64,000 nt of DNA, from the NCBI GenBank assembly GCA_029882975.1, contig JAOUJW010000009.1, forward strand, positions 81,830 through 145,829, written 5' to 3'. This document shows, piece after piece, positions 8,914-18,066 of this stretch. The notes beneath the pieces are model-generated. The model worked only from the letters and a program-made list of their open reading frames with translations. It did no database searches and was not told the origin of the DNA. Numbering within the stretch: the first letter of the stretch is position 1; each line of letters begins with the position of its first letter. The stretch comes from Gammaproteobacteria bacterium. Lineage in GTDB: Bacteria > Pseudomonadota > Gammaproteobacteria > SZUA-152. Position numbers and translations under genes: made by a program.

Positions 8914-9671
8914 TGTCTAAGCCGATATCCGGTTTTAAACATCCACCAAACCAACAATAAACAGGCTCCCAAGAACACCAAAACCATAGCCAGACTGATT
9001 CCCACATCCACATCCGCCACTTCAAAAAAACTCCAGCGAAATCCACTGATCAAATACACCACCGGATTAAACAAACTTACCGTCTGCCAAAAAGGTGGCA
9101 ACATATTGATGGAGTAAAAACTCCCACCAAGGAAAACCAAAGGTGTAATGACCAACATGGGGATTAATTGCAGTTTCTCGAAATTCGTAGCCCACAGGCC
9201 GATGATAAAACCAAACAACGCAAAAGTGATGCAAGTCAGCACCAAAAACCCCACCATCCAAACCGGGTGAGCGATTTCCAGCGGTACAAAAAAACCTGCC
9301 GTACCCAGGATAATTAACCCAATAATCATTGACTTACTTGCTGCCGCGCCTACATAGCCCAGTAAAACCTCAAAAAAGGATACTGGGGCGGATAACACCT
9401 CATAGATGCTCCCGGTAAACTTAGGGAAAAATATTCCAAAAGAGGCGTTAGCCGTACTTTGGCTCAAAAGCACCAACATTATCAATCCAGGGACAATAAA
9501 TGCCCCATAGGAAACTCCTTCTATGGCCTCAATGCGGGTACCAATCGCTGAGCCGAACACTACAAAATAAAGCACAGTAGAGATAACCGGTGAAACGAAA
9601 GTCTGCAATAGGGTTTCCCAGGCTCGTAGCATCTCAAACTTGTAGATTACGCGAATGGCGTACAAATTCAT
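8910..9671 (-). CDS. ABC-2 type transporter permease (YadH-like)
   Basis: The 253-aa protein has six hydrophobic segments and the ABC-2 pattern, including [17 protein letters not shown] and the C-terminal [20 protein letters not shown] signature followed by [12 protein letters not shown]. It is the membrane half of a two-gene exporter. Its ATG overlaps the TGA of the ATPase gene (ATGA), so the two are translationally coupled. E. coli YadH is the closest family I recognise by name; its substrate is unknown. Confidence 0.88.
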   Translation of the reverse strand: MNLYAIRVIYKFEMLRAWETLLQTFVSPVISTVLYFVVFGSAIGTRIEAIEGVSYGAFIVPGLIMLVLLSQSTANASFGIFFPKFTGSIYEVLSAPVSFFEVLLGYVGAAASKSMIIGLIILGTAGFFVPLEIAHPVWMVGFLVLTCITFALFGFIIGLWATNFEKLQLIPMLVITPLVFLGGSFYSINMLPPFWQTVSLFNPVVYLISGFRWSFFEVADVDVGISLAMVLVFLGACLLLVWWMFKTGYRLRQ

Positions 9672-10654
9672 GACTGCTTCACCAAATTCACAAAAATTTC
9701 CTCCAACGAAGTCTTGGTGCTGAACACGTCTTTAATGGTTAATGGAGTCTGCGCCACTGCTCGCAGCAGCGCATCGATGCCCGTATCCTGCTTGCGTGGA
9801 TCATAGGTATAGACCCAGTGACAGGCATCTTTACCAGGCTCCAAATTCCACTGACTAAGTTCCACAGGCAGCTGCACCACCTCAGTCTCCAATTGCAGGA
9901 TCAACTGGCGTTTACCCAGTTTGTGCATCAATGCTTCTTTTTCCTCTACCAATAAAAGCTCACCCTGGTTGATAACACCCACCCGGTCAGCAATAGCTTC
10001 GGCTTCTTCAATGTAGTGCGTAGTGAGGATGATGGTCACTCCGGACTCCCGCAGTCGCCTTACCAAAGCCCACATATCTTTGCGCAGCTCTACATCCACA
10101 CCAGCGGTGGGTTCGTCCAGAAACAATATTCTAGGTTCATGCGCCAGCGCTTTCCCGATCAGAACCCGGCGCTTCATCCCACCGGACAGCTCCATTAACA
10201 TATTATTTCTTTTATCCCACAACGCCAGATCTTTGAGAGTACGCTCCAAGTGCTGTGCATCGGGCTTTTTCCCAAACAAGCCTCGGCTAAAACTCAAAGA
10301 ATTCCACACCGTATCAAACGCACCCAAGGTGAGTTCTTGCGGTACCAAACCGATCAGAGATCGGCTCATACGATAGTCCTTTATGATGTCGTATCCATCA
10401 ACGGTGACCGAACCGGAACTGGGATTGACAATGCCGCAGATAATTGAGATCAGCGTGGTTTTCCCTGCACCGTTGGGCCCCAGCAGCGCCAGAATTTCTC
10501 CCTGGAAAATATCCAAATCAATATTTTTCAGGGCTTGATAACCGGTATCGTATGTTTTACTCAGACTGGAAATGGAAACTATGGGTTCAGATGGATTCAA
10601 TGAGCGCGTGTTCCTTAGTGGATTTACAGGGTTAGAAAACGTTATATAACACAC
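9668..10654 (-). CDS. ABC exporter ATP-binding protein (YadG-like)
   Basis: This nucleotide-binding subunit shows Walker [11 protein letters not shown]-loop LVPQELT, signature LSGGMKRR, Walker [13 protein letters not shown] and switch His in TTHYIEEAE, in the order and wording of E. coli YadG. A C-terminal domain (about residues 240-325) ends with [10 protein letters not shown], as in the DrrA-type subfamily. It pairs with the permease immediately downstream. The longest frame starts with GTG at 10654 without a convincing ribosome-binding site. A TTG at 10600, preceded by AAGGA at 11 nt and giving [13 protein letters not shown], fits the family N-terminus better. Transport direction (export) is from the family; the substrate is unknown. 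Confidence 0.9.
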   Translation of the reverse strand: MCYITFSNPVNPLRNTRSLNPSEPIVSISSLSKTYDTGYQALKNIDLDIFQGEILALLGPNGAGKTTLISIICGIVNPSSGSVTVDGYDIIKDYRMSRSLIGLVPQELTLGAFDTVWNSLSFSRGLFGKKPDAQHLERTLKDLALWDKRNNMLMELSGGMKRRVLIGKALAHEPRILFLDEPTAGVDVELRKDMWALVRRLRESGVTIILTTHYIEEAEAIADRVGVINQGELLLVEEKEALMHKLGKRQLILQLETEVVQLPVELSQWNLEPGKDACHWVYTYDPRKQDTGIDALLRAVAQTPLTIKDVFSTKTSLEEIFVNLVKQS

Positions 10655-10737
10655 CTACCAGACAAATTCCCCAACTGTTTTGTAACAAAGTATTACAACT
10701 TTGTCTTGTTTGGGAAACATGGATCCGCCGGGAGGAA

Positions 10738-11736
10738 TCAACCAAATTGCCACTTGTCCAACAACTTTTGCATTTGAAAACCCATTTTCTCGGATAGCGA
10801 TTTTCTACTGACAAAGCTGATTTCAAATAAATCGGCGTCTTTACTTTGCTCCAGCAAATAATCGTCACTGGTTTTAAGCTCATCCACTAACTTGCGCTCC
10901 AGCGCCCGTGTACCTGGCCAACTTTCACCTGTGGAGACTTTGGCGATATCCACTTCGGGACGATTATGGACAATAAAGTCCTTGAACAATACGTGAATAT
11001 CTTCGATTTCCTCTCGAAACTTGGCTTTGGCCTCGTCCGTGTTTTCTCCAAACACAGTGACCGTACGTTTAAATTCGCCGGCAGTGAATTGATCATAATC
11101 AATGTCGTGCTTTTTCAATACCCGATTGAAATTGGGAACCTGAGCAATCACACCAATGGAACCAAGAATGGCGAACGGTGCGGCGATAATCCGGTTACCC
11201 ACACAGGCCATCATATAACCGCCACTGGCTGCCACTTTATCCACCGAGACGGTTAGCGGGATGTTTTTTTCGCGCAAGCGCATAAGCTGCGATGCAGCCA
11301 GCCCATAACTGTGTACCATGCCTCCACCGCTCTCCAGGCGCACAAACACCTCATCTTTTTCCTCAGCCACCGTTAGCACCGCAGTGATTTCCTCGCGTAA
11401 CGATGCCACCGCCGAGGCTCGAATGTCGCCGTGAAAATTCAAGACATAGATGCGCTTATTGCGACCCCCTCCCTTGGCTTCCTTCTGTGCGTCTTTATGT
11501 TTATCTTTTTCCTGTTTTAGATATTTTTTTAAGCCATCCTTATATAGCATGTTGGATTGCATGGCCAATGCCATATTCTCGTACTTCTCGTTGATTTTTT
11601 TTACTTCGATGAATTCTTTCTGGTGCTGTTTGCGGGAGGCAATAACCACTACAAATAAGACCACCGCGATAATGGCAACCACCAAAGTGGTGGTTTTTGC
11701 AAAAAATAGTCCATATTCATAGAAAAATTCTGTCAT
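10738..11736 (-). CDS. sohB: SohB-like inner-membrane serine protease (peptidase S49)
   Basis: The protein has an N-terminal membrane anchor (residues 16-34, TTLVVAIIAVVLFVVVIA), a charged coiled-coil linker (40-95), then the S49 protease fold. The nucleophile is Ser171 in KVAASGGYMMAC and the presumed catalytic Lys lies in the following GEFKRTV helix. The length (332 aa) and the N-terminal SohB extension match E. coli SohB (about 349 aa) better than SppA. In E. coli it is a periplasm-facing peptidase that suppresses loss of HtrA. It stands alone, 83 bp upstream of the ABC transporter genes on the same strand. Confidence 0.92.
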   Translation of the reverse strand: MTEFFYEYGLFFAKTTTLVVAIIAVVLFVVVIASRKQHQKEFIEVKKINEKYENMALAMQSNMLYKDGLKKYLKQEKDKHKDAQKEAKGGGRNKRIYVLNFHGDIRASAVASLREEITAVLTVAEEKDEVFVRLESGGGMVHSYGLAASQLMRLREKNIPLTVSVDKVAASGGYMMACVGNRIIAAPFAILGSIGVIAQVPNFNRVLKKHDIDYDQFTAGEFKRTVTVFGENTDEAKAKFREEIEDIHVLFKDFIVHNRPEVDIAKVSTGESWPGTRALERKLVDELKTSDDYLLEQSKDADLFEISFVSRKSLSEKMGFQMQKLLDKWQFG

Positions 11737-11907
11737 GAGGGCGTCGTCGTCTTTGTTTTGTTAGTGGAGTGTTGGTTTTATGTTGATTTTGTTTTGGCTG
11801 TGTTTCTATTGTAGTTCGGCGAATGGAAGAATTATTGGAGAATCAATGCCGACTGATTCTATGAAATATCCCGGCCGGCGTCCAGCACTTGCCAACCAGA
11901 GTGGTTT

Positions 11908-13518
11908 TTATTGCTGTAAAATTGGTAACTCCACCCAAAAAGTAGTCCCTGTAGGCGAACCTGCGTTTGTATGGGTGCTAAATCCGATGTTGCCTCCATG
12001 CATTTCCACAATCGCTTTCGCGATACTCAACCCCAGACCTGAGCTGCCCACTTTACCGTCACGCCGACCTTCTCGTGCCATAGTAAATTTTTCAAACACT
12101 CTGGTTTGAAATTCTTTTTGAATTCCTGAGCCATGGTCACTAACCGACACCCGCAAAAGGTCTTCACGACGGCACAGCCCCACTCTGATGGTATCCACCG
12201 CACCACCGTATTTGGCTGCATTACTCAATATGTTGTTGAGTACCTGCTCAATTCGATGTGCGTCACAAAATACTTTGTCATCTGGCATAGGTTTTTTTAA
12301 GGTATAGCGAGCCGAAAATTGCTTCGCGAAAAGTGCATTTTTGTTCACCGCCGATTCAATAATTTGGCTCAGTCGATGCTCCTGCTTGTTAAGACGCAGG
12401 TTCCCGGTTTCGATTTTTTGAATATCCATAAAATCATCAACCAATACCAACAGGCTTTCGGTACTGCTGATAGCAACATTGATATATTTGCGCACGACAT
12501 CATTGATCTGCCCGGCGTCACCGTCTAACACCAAATCCAAAGCACTTTTCACTACCGCCACGGGTGTACGAAACTCATGCCCCACATAGCTCATTAAAAC
12601 CTGTTTCTGCCGCTCGGCCTGCTGTCGCCGGTCTTCTGTTCTTTTTAGGCGGTGTAATAAAAACAGGGCAATCAGCATAAATGCCAGAAAAATTGCCCCT
12701 GATTCCCAGATCAGCGCTTTACGGTGATTTTCAAACAATACCGGATTACGGAAATCCACAACTTGCCAACGCGTACCTGGAACATCCAGGCGTGAGGAAA
12801 TGAGGCCCGCTTCCTCCGGAGACAGACGGTAATCCTCCCGTTCCCATTGGTTGCGCGCACCTGTCGCCACCACTTCAATGAGATCCCGTTCCAGTGGTAA
12901 TACCAACATTATTTTCTGATCAGGCCCCTGAATATTATTGATAATATCGCCCAACACAGCCGCTAAAAAACTAACGAAGAAAATACCCTCAACCGTTTTT
13001 TCCCCTTCGTCCTCCATTACGAAGCGCACCATAATGTCAAAGTGATAACCTTCGGCGTTAGGATGAATATAAGGTTGGTATTGTGTCTTGGTAGAGGAAA
13101 AAGTTTTGATATCGGTCAAGCACAACTCCGATATCAAACCGTCGAAGTCTTCAAAACGGGGCACGCCCAAACTATCTGCCACTGAAAAAGCAAAGTAATC
13201 CCGAAAGTGCCTACCGAGAGCTTCGTCCAGGTATTGATGTAGTGTGTCGTTATCCGGGTGGCCGAACAAGCCACGTATGGCGTCTGCATGACTATGTGAA
13301 ATAGCCTCAACCATACGCCTTTTTTCAGAGATATACAGAGCCGCTTGCTGGCGCACACCCTGAATCGCCTCCCGCCCCAACTCATAGTGTTTTTGCTCAA
13401 AAGCCATCTGGCGGACACCACCAACCCATGCCAGCATTCCGGCGATCAGTGTCATCAAAATCAGTACGAAAACCAGATAGTTCCGGAGTAAGGACGATTT
13501 GTTAAACACTTGTTTCAT
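11908..13518 (-). CDS. Membrane sensor histidine kinase with periplasmic sensing region, orphan
   Basis: Two membrane helices (about residues 12-32 and 260-282, the latter IFLAFMLIALFLLHRL) enclose a roughly 230-residue periplasmic domain that lacks an obvious named fold. HisKA follows directly, without HAMP, with His314 in YVGHEFRTPV, then a HATPase domain with N box NNILSNAAKYG, G1 SDHGSGI and G2 SSGLGLSIAKAIVE. The frame is open to GTG-free ATG at 13581 (21 extra residues). I prefer ATG at 13518 because MKQVFNKSSLLRNYL gives a normal N-terminal helix, though neither has a strong ribosome-binding site. No response regulator is adjacent, so the partner is unknown. Possible relatives are CHASE-type or dCache sensors. 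Confidence 0.85.
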   Translation of the reverse strand: MKQVFNKSSLLRNYLVFVLILMTLIAGMLAWVGGVRQMAFEQKHYELGREAIQGVRQQAALYISEKRRMVEAISHSHADAIRGLFGHPDNDTLHQYLDEALGRHFRDYFAFSVADSLGVPRFEDFDGLISELCLTDIKTFSSTKTQYQPYIHPNAEGYHFDIMVRFVMEDEGEKTVEGIFFVSFLAAVLGDIINNIQGPDQKIMLVLPLERDLIEVVATGARNQWEREDYRLSPEEAGLISSRLDVPGTRWQVVDFRNPVLFENHRKALIWESGAIFLAFMLIALFLLHRLKRTEDRRQQAERQKQVLMSYVGHEFRTPVAVVKSALDLVLDGDAGQINDVVRKYINVAISSTESLLVLVDDFMDIQKIETGNLRLNKQEHRLSQIIESAVNKNALFAKQFSARYTLKKPMPDDKVFCDAHRIEQVLNNILSNAAKYGGAVDTIRVGLCRREDLLRVSVSDHGSGIQKEFQTRVFEKFTMAREGRRDGKVGSSGLGLSIAKAIVEMHGGNIGFSTHTNAGSPTGTTFWVELPILQQ

Positions 13519-13698
13519 AAAAAGGATTTCGGATTGAGCAGGGATTTCTTTAATTCCTTTTTTTCGACAATGGTAGTGCATCTTATTGAATTATATACTT
13601 ATTGAATAATTCGCCAGTCCCGTCTTCTACAAAAACCGGCTTTGCGTTGGCGCTCGCACTACGCCAAAATTCAAGTTTCAATAACTTCAGGGCATACC

Positions 13699-14295
13699 AT
13701 GAAAACTCCCATCGTAAAGGTTTTTAGCGGTAGTGACGTGCAACGCCACCTTCCCGAGGTAGCACGATTGCGTATTACAGTATTTCGTGAGTTTCCCTAT
13801 TTGTACGATGGCGACATGGAATATGAGCAAAAATACTTGAGCACTTATACCGAAAGCCCGGACAGTGTCATTGCAATCGCATTTGACGAAGACAAGGTTA
13901 TAGGCGCATCCACAGCGGTGCCATTGCAACACGAACCGCAGGAAGTTCAGCAGCCCTTTCTCGACCACCAAATTGACCCGGTTCAGGTGTTTTACCTGGG
14001 AGAATCGGTGTTGCTACAGGAGTATCGCGGTCAAGGCATTGGAGTGCGATTTTTTGAACAAAGAGAAGCCCATGCGCGCCGACTGGGGGAGTTTCAATGG
14101 TATGCCTTTTGTGCGGTCCAGCGGTCCTCGAGCCATCCCAGGTGTCCGCAGAATTATGAACCCTTGGACCGCTTTTGGAACCACCGCGGTTATCACAAAC
14201 ACCCGGAATTGCACACCACCTTCACATGGCAGGATCTGGATGAGGACACCCAGACCCCAAAACCCATGACTTTTTGGTTAAAGCCTTGCAGCTAA
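13699..14295 (+). CDS. GNAT-family N-acetyltransferase
   Basis: This 198-aa protein has a GNAT acetyl-CoA loop in EYRGQGIGVRFFEQRE (motif A, R/QxxGxG/A type), preceded by the strand YLGESVLL. The N-terminal third (RITVFREFPYLYDGDMEYEQKYL) is shared with a widespread uncharacterised GNAT group. ATG at 13699 has AGGG eight bases upstream; the longer frame begins with TTG at 13642 and seems unlikely. The acceptor substrate cannot be told. A long inverted repeat follows the gene 19 bp after its stop codon. Confidence 0.82.
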   Translation: MKTPIVKVFSGSDVQRHLPEVARLRITVFREFPYLYDGDMEYEQKYLSTYTESPDSVIAIAFDEDKVIGASTAVPLQHEPQEVQQPFLDHQIDPVQVFYLGESVLLQEYRGQGIGVRFFEQREAHARRLGEFQWYAFCAVQRSSSHPRCPQNYEPLDRFWNHRGYHKHPELHTTFTWQDLDEDTQTPKPMTFWLKPCS

Positions 14296-14314
14296 TTGAT
14301 GTAGCTACATCTAA

Positions 14315-14372
14315 GGAACCTCTGATTAATTCCTGGACGAGGGATCAAGAGCAATAATTAATCAGAGGTTCC
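14315..14372. repeat. 17-bp perfect inverted repeat with 24-nt spacer (MITE-like or terminator)
   Basis: Arms ggaacctctgattaatt (14315-14331) and its exact complement (14356-14372) are separated by 24 nt. Imperfect pairing continues outward through gatgtag (left) and ctacatc (right), the right flank containing the stop codon of the next, convergent gene. There is no T-run, and the spacer is long for a terminator. The arms end like transposon termini, so a tiny non-autonomous element is as likely as a bidirectional terminator. Confidence 0.7.
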
Positions 14373-14376
14373 CTAA

Positions 14377-14859
14377 CTACATCATTTCCAAATCTTCTTT
14401 AATAGCGTCGATTCCGGCCTGAGCGCATTCCTCATCCAATTTGCCGTCTGGCGCTCCACTGACACCGATTGCACCGTACATTTCTCCTCCTGCTTGAATC
14501 GGTAAGCCACCGGCACCAAACATCAAATTATCCATATGAGCCAAAGAGCTGCTGCCTTGGCGCTCCATTGCAGAGGTGGCAGCCATAAACATGGCGGAAG
14601 TATTGGCTTTTTTCATACTCACTTCCACCGTCAAAAAAGGCGCCAACACATCCCGCAACATCACTTGAGACTGACCGTTACGATCCACCACGGTAACTCC
14701 GACCTGGATGCCCTTTTTGCGGCAACTTTGGATAGCAGCACGCGCCATTTTTAGAGACGATTCCATGGTCAATCGCTTGGTTGATATAACCAAAGGGTCA
14801 TCACTGGCCCACAGACTGCTACAAAATACACTGAAAAAAATTAGGACTATGGCTCTCAT
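14377..14859 (-). CDS. Exported GlcG/HbpS-family (DUF336) protein
   Basis: A signal peptide (MRAIVLIFFSVFCSSLWA-S) precedes a single GlcG/HbpS domain with the typical segments GVTVVDRNGQSQVMLRDVLAP, KKANTSAMF and FGAGGLPIQAGGEMYGAIGVSGAPDGKLDEECAQAGIDA (positions about 65-155 of the precursor). Family members bind haem or act with glycolate and related oxidoreductases; secreted forms are associated with haem or redox sensing. ATG at 14859 has GGAG seven bases upstream; the longer frame to 14949 would put 30 residues before the signal peptide and is rejected. The stop codon lies in the flank of the preceding inverted repeat. It stands alone. Confidence 0.85.
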   Translation of the reverse strand: MRAIVLIFFSVFCSSLWASDDPLVISTKRLTMESSLKMARAAIQSCRKKGIQVGVTVVDRNGQSQVMLRDVLAPFLTVEVSMKKANTSAMFMAATSAMERQGSSSLAHMDNLMFGAGGLPIQAGGEMYGAIGVSGAPDGKLDEECAQAGIDAIKEDLEMM

Positions 14860-15005
14860 ATTCTGCTCCGCAATAGTGTTTACGACCAATATTCTTATCT
14901 CTATTTTAAAAAAATACAAGAAACAATACTCGAACCAAGCCCCTGCCACAATGGCCGGGGGCTTGAAGGCAGGACTTGTGACAGCTCACTACGAGGCTAA
15001 ACCGC

Positions 15006-15332
15006 TTATGTTCTCCAGGAGGGTGGCACAACGGTATCCAATCCATTTTCGTCCAAGGTCCGCACGCAATCTCCGGGAACCGCTGTTTCGCAATGTTGCG
15101 CTATGGCTGGATTATGTTCCCTCCAATCGGCCGGGTCTGTGCAAACATATTTTGCCTCAAAGCCCGGTTGCCCCAAATTAACAAACTGCGCATCAATAAC
15201 ACAACACATCAACCGGCTCCGTAATATCTCATCCATTAACGGCCCGGTGAGACAAAGCCAATACTTTCGGAACGAAGACACTTGATCCAGGCTTTGAATC
15301 AATTCACAAAAACTCATTACACAGCTAGGCAT
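15006..15332 (-). CDS. Small Cys-containing protein downstream of the TPS exoprotein, unknown
   Basis: This 108-aa frame is supported by a strong ribosome-binding site (GGGGAGGA ten bases before ATG at 15332) and by its position 26 bp behind the stop of the secreted TPS-type protein on the same strand, which suggests one operon. It has seven cysteines (SCVMSFCE, LMCCVID, KYVCTD, QHCETAVPGDC), an N-terminal amphipathic stretch and a polar C-terminus. There is no clear signal peptide. I do not recognise a family. The cysteine content would suit a metal-binding or disulfide-rich protein. Confidence 0.55.
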   Translation of the reverse strand: MPSCVMSFCELIQSLDQVSSFRKYWLCLTGPLMDEILRSRLMCCVIDAQFVNLGQPGFEAKYVCTDPADWREHNPAIAQHCETAVPGDCVRTLDENGLDTVVPPSWRT

Positions 15333-15358
15333 AAGATAGTTTCCTCCCCTTATAAAAA

Positions 15359-17680
15359 CTACGATTGTTTAGAACACGTCAATTCCAGATCTGCTAATAC
15401 ATCCAACGAATCGCTTTCCCGCTTTGCATTCACTTTACTACTTACACCTTTCTCATACGCTACATACACAAATCGATCTTCCATCCCTGGCAACAAATAG
15501 TCTGCATGGACGAAACTGTTTTCCTGCACCCCAAGATTACATTCATTCTTAGCAAAAGGTTTTAAGGCCAAATAGTGACCGGGAATGTTTTCAATTGCTG
15601 AATTCAAATTATGTGCTTGAATAGAAATGACTCCATCCACAGATAAGTTGGACGACGCATCCAAGACCATATCCGGAGACTGAATCACGGTTTGCGCTTT
15701 TAAAACAATATCCCCGCCCGCACCCTCGTCCGCATTGGTTTTTATGGCCCCACCCAGCAAAAACAACAACTGCGCATCCACGAAAACATTACCACCATTG
15801 GCAAAACCTGGATTGGCATCAGCACTGATGAACCCGTCTTTGATATAGACCATCCTGGAGGCACTAATCGAAATATCGCCCGGGTTTTCTACGTAATCGT
15901 TCAGTCCCAGCAGCGCAGCGCCGTCGGTGAGATAGAAGTCTTTAGCGCTAATGATAATATTGCCCTTACTCTGCGTTGCACTTGCGTCTGGTGCGTTTGC
16001 CAGCTGATTACTGACCAGAACCTTGGTGCGCGCAATACTAAACGCATCATCCTCATCATACCCCCTTTCCTGCCAATACTTGAAAGTATCTTCACTATAG
16101 CCACGGATTTCGACGACAGGAGCTTCGATAGTAACATCGCCAACTTTGCCACCCGAGGATACTCGGTCAGACTTCACCACAGCTCCACCGCTGATTTTTA
16201 TACTCTCATCAGCCGTTATCGTCAGGTCTCCAGCCTGCCCGCTAAGTGATTGTGAGGAAGTATTTATAGTGGTTGCGCTATAAGGCCTGGATAAAGAGGC
16301 GCCACTAATTTCTACATTCTTACCGTGTAAAGTAATATCACCGCCCCTGCCTTCACCAAATACGATATCGGTAGAAACTGCGCTCCCGTTTTTGACGGTC
16401 AGATTAGTCCTTGCGGTTATAGAAATATTCCCGGATTCAGAAGCTGCACCAACCATCTGACTGAGAATGTAACCGCCTTCCATATTAAAACTGTCGGCCT
16501 GTATATCGACATTCCCACCGCTACTACCCGCGACTAAAACACCGGTGGGCTGCCACGGTGTATCGCTGCCTTCGATATTCACGGTACCCGCCTTGATATC
16601 AACATTCGCTGCTTTGCCGAATGCAATCGAATGAATTAGGGCAGAATGAGCCAATGTGACTTGCTCGGCCTCTATATCTATATCTCCTGCATCGCCAATA
16701 CCCGAGGAACCTGCATGAATTTCGCTATTACTGATGCTGACTTCCTGGCCCAACTTAATATCAATCCCGCCACCCTTGCCGGAAAAAAAGCTTTGGTTGT
16801 CAGCAGCGATTTCCGAATCCGTCACCGTTAAACGTCCCCCTCGAATCACCACCTTACCGCCGGTCGCGGCACTAACATCCAGCGTAGCACCTGAATCCAG
16901 TTCAATATCCCCCAATGCCGTTTCCGAGTGACTAAGCACTGTATCTAAGGATTGAATTTGAGTACCCACTTCAAGCTCCGAGGTTAGCGTGCCTACCGCA
17001 GCAATTTGCACCGCACCGCCGCTAGAGCGTATCGCCGCCGCCTGGCCATCCTCCAATGCGGTCATGGTGACATTACCGGCGACAATGGTGACATCATGGG
17101 CACCGGCATCCAACTGGGCACCGCGTAACTCCACTGCCGCCGGGGCACTGGATGTAAATCCAAAGCTTGCCGGTGCCGCCACGCTCAAATCCAACCCCGA
17201 ACTGGCAGCGGCAACGTTCATTTGCACACCGTCTTCAAAGCGCAAATAATCCGCCGTGCTCACATAAAAAGAACCATTGATATCCAGCGATGCACCTTCA
17301 CCAAACAACACGCCGGCGGAATTCAGCAAATAAAAATCCGCTCCCTCAATTGAACTTTGAATTCGGCCGAAAATTTCCGATGGACTACCGCCGGTAACTC
17401 TTGTAATTACGTTGCCAATACTTTCATTACCGGTATGAGAAAAATGAGCGGTGTGATTTTGTTCTACATTGAAGCTACCGAAGCTATGAAACAGATTCTG
17501 CCCGGAAATAGTGCCCAACTCTGAGCGGATATCATATGTCATCACTCCCGTATCCGGATGCTGCTCAGCCAAAATAGCACCTGCGGGTGCAGCACCGGTA
17601 CTGCCATCGCGCACAACTTCGGCATAAGCAAGGTTATTCAATAACACGGGAATGGCCAGTATCGTGAAACTCTTTTTCAT
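15359..17680 (-). CDS. Filamentous-haemagglutinin N-terminal (TPS) domain exoprotein, short TpsA
   Basis: After a signal peptide (MKKSFTILAIPVLLNNLAYA) comes the TPS secretion domain. Recognisable segments are LFHSFGSFNVEQNHTAHF, GNVITRVTGG, SEIFGRIQS and NSAGVLFGEGASLDINGSF, the NxNG-type and NP(N)GI-like core of TpsA proteins. The rest is a right-handed beta-helix of short irregular repeats (GDIDIEAEQV, GGNVDIQADSF, GNISITARTN, GDITLHGKNV). It ends in a C-terminal piece with two cysteines (NECNLG, ELTCSK). At 773 aa it is short for an adhesin. Normally a TpsB pore is encoded next door; none is here. ATG at 17680 is chosen because GGAG lies eight bases before it and it begins a proper signal peptide. 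Confidence 0.88.
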   Translation of the reverse strand: MKKSFTILAIPVLLNNLAYAEVVRDGSTGAAPAGAILAEQHPDTGVMTYDIRSELGTISGQNLFHSFGSFNVEQNHTAHFSHTGNESIGNVITRVTGGSPSEIFGRIQSSIEGADFYLLNSAGVLFGEGASLDINGSFYVSTADYLRFEDGVQMNVAAASSGLDLSVAAPASFGFTSSAPAAVELRGAQLDAGAHDVTIVAGNVTMTALEDGQAAAIRSSGGAVQIAAVGTLTSELEVGTQIQSLDTVLSHSETALGDIELDSGATLDVSAATGGKVVIRGGRLTVTDSEIAADNQSFFSGKGGGIDIKLGQEVSISNSEIHAGSSGIGDAGDIDIEAEQVTLAHSALIHSIAFGKAANVDIKAGTVNIEGSDTPWQPTGVLVAGSSGGNVDIQADSFNMEGGYILSQMVGAASESGNISITARTNLTVKNGSAVSTDIVFGEGRGGDITLHGKNVEISGASLSRPYSATTINTSSQSLSGQAGDLTITADESIKISGGAVVKSDRVSSGGKVGDVTIEAPVVEIRGYSEDTFKYWQERGYDEDDAFSIARTKVLVSNQLANAPDASATQSKGNIIISAKDFYLTDGAALLGLNDYVENPGDISISASRMVYIKDGFISADANPGFANGGNVFVDAQLLFLLGGAIKTNADEGAGGDIVLKAQTVIQSPDMVLDASSNLSVDGVISIQAHNLNSAIENIPGHYLALKPFAKNECNLGVQENSFVHADYLLPGMEDRFVYVAYEKGVSSKVNAKRESDSLDVLADLELTCSKQS

Positions 17681-18066
17681 CGAGCACTCCATAACAAATT
17701 CTTACCCTTTGCGACAGGGACGCGTGTGATGTTATGTCAGAAAGATTCGAAAGGGTAATACTTATTTAATCGTTCACAGCGAGTTTACCAGCATAGACAA
17801 GCACTAAGAAAGTTATTTAAACAAGCAGGCTCAAATGTCATTGGGTAAAGCGAAGAAAAGAAACAAAACGTCGATAGTTTTTACACTACTGCAGGATAAT
17901 GGATAACATTTAACCAAGTAGCAAATAATCCCCTCGTTGCGTATACAGTTATGCCTGCCTCGCAACCCATCACGCAAGGGTTAAATACCAAGATGTCGAC
18001 GGCAAAACGGAAAGGAAAATCCCGAAGCACGATGATACACGTGCTTCGGGTTGAAGCCGGGCGTGA
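17681..18066. other. 386-bp intergenic region between TPS protein and DUF945 gene
   Basis: Both flanking genes are on the minus strand. The left part (17690-17940) is A+T-rich and should hold the promoter of the TPS exoprotein; I find no unambiguous consensus boxes. The right part holds the terminator of the DUF945 gene (18007-18050). No coding frame is convincing. Confidence 0.5.
18007..18050 (-). terminator. Rho-independent terminator of the DUF945 gene
   Basis: An 11-bp perfect stem, cccgaagcacg (18021-18031) with cgtgcttcggg (18040-18050), has an 8-nt loop. On the minus strand it is followed by attttcctttcc. It lies 17 bp past the stop codon at 18067. Confidence 0.8.

Noticed and set aside
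13642..13698. Longer start for the GNAT protein at TTG 13642
   Set aside because: The extension lacks a ribosome-binding site, and ATG at 13699 has one and gives the family-typical N-terminus.
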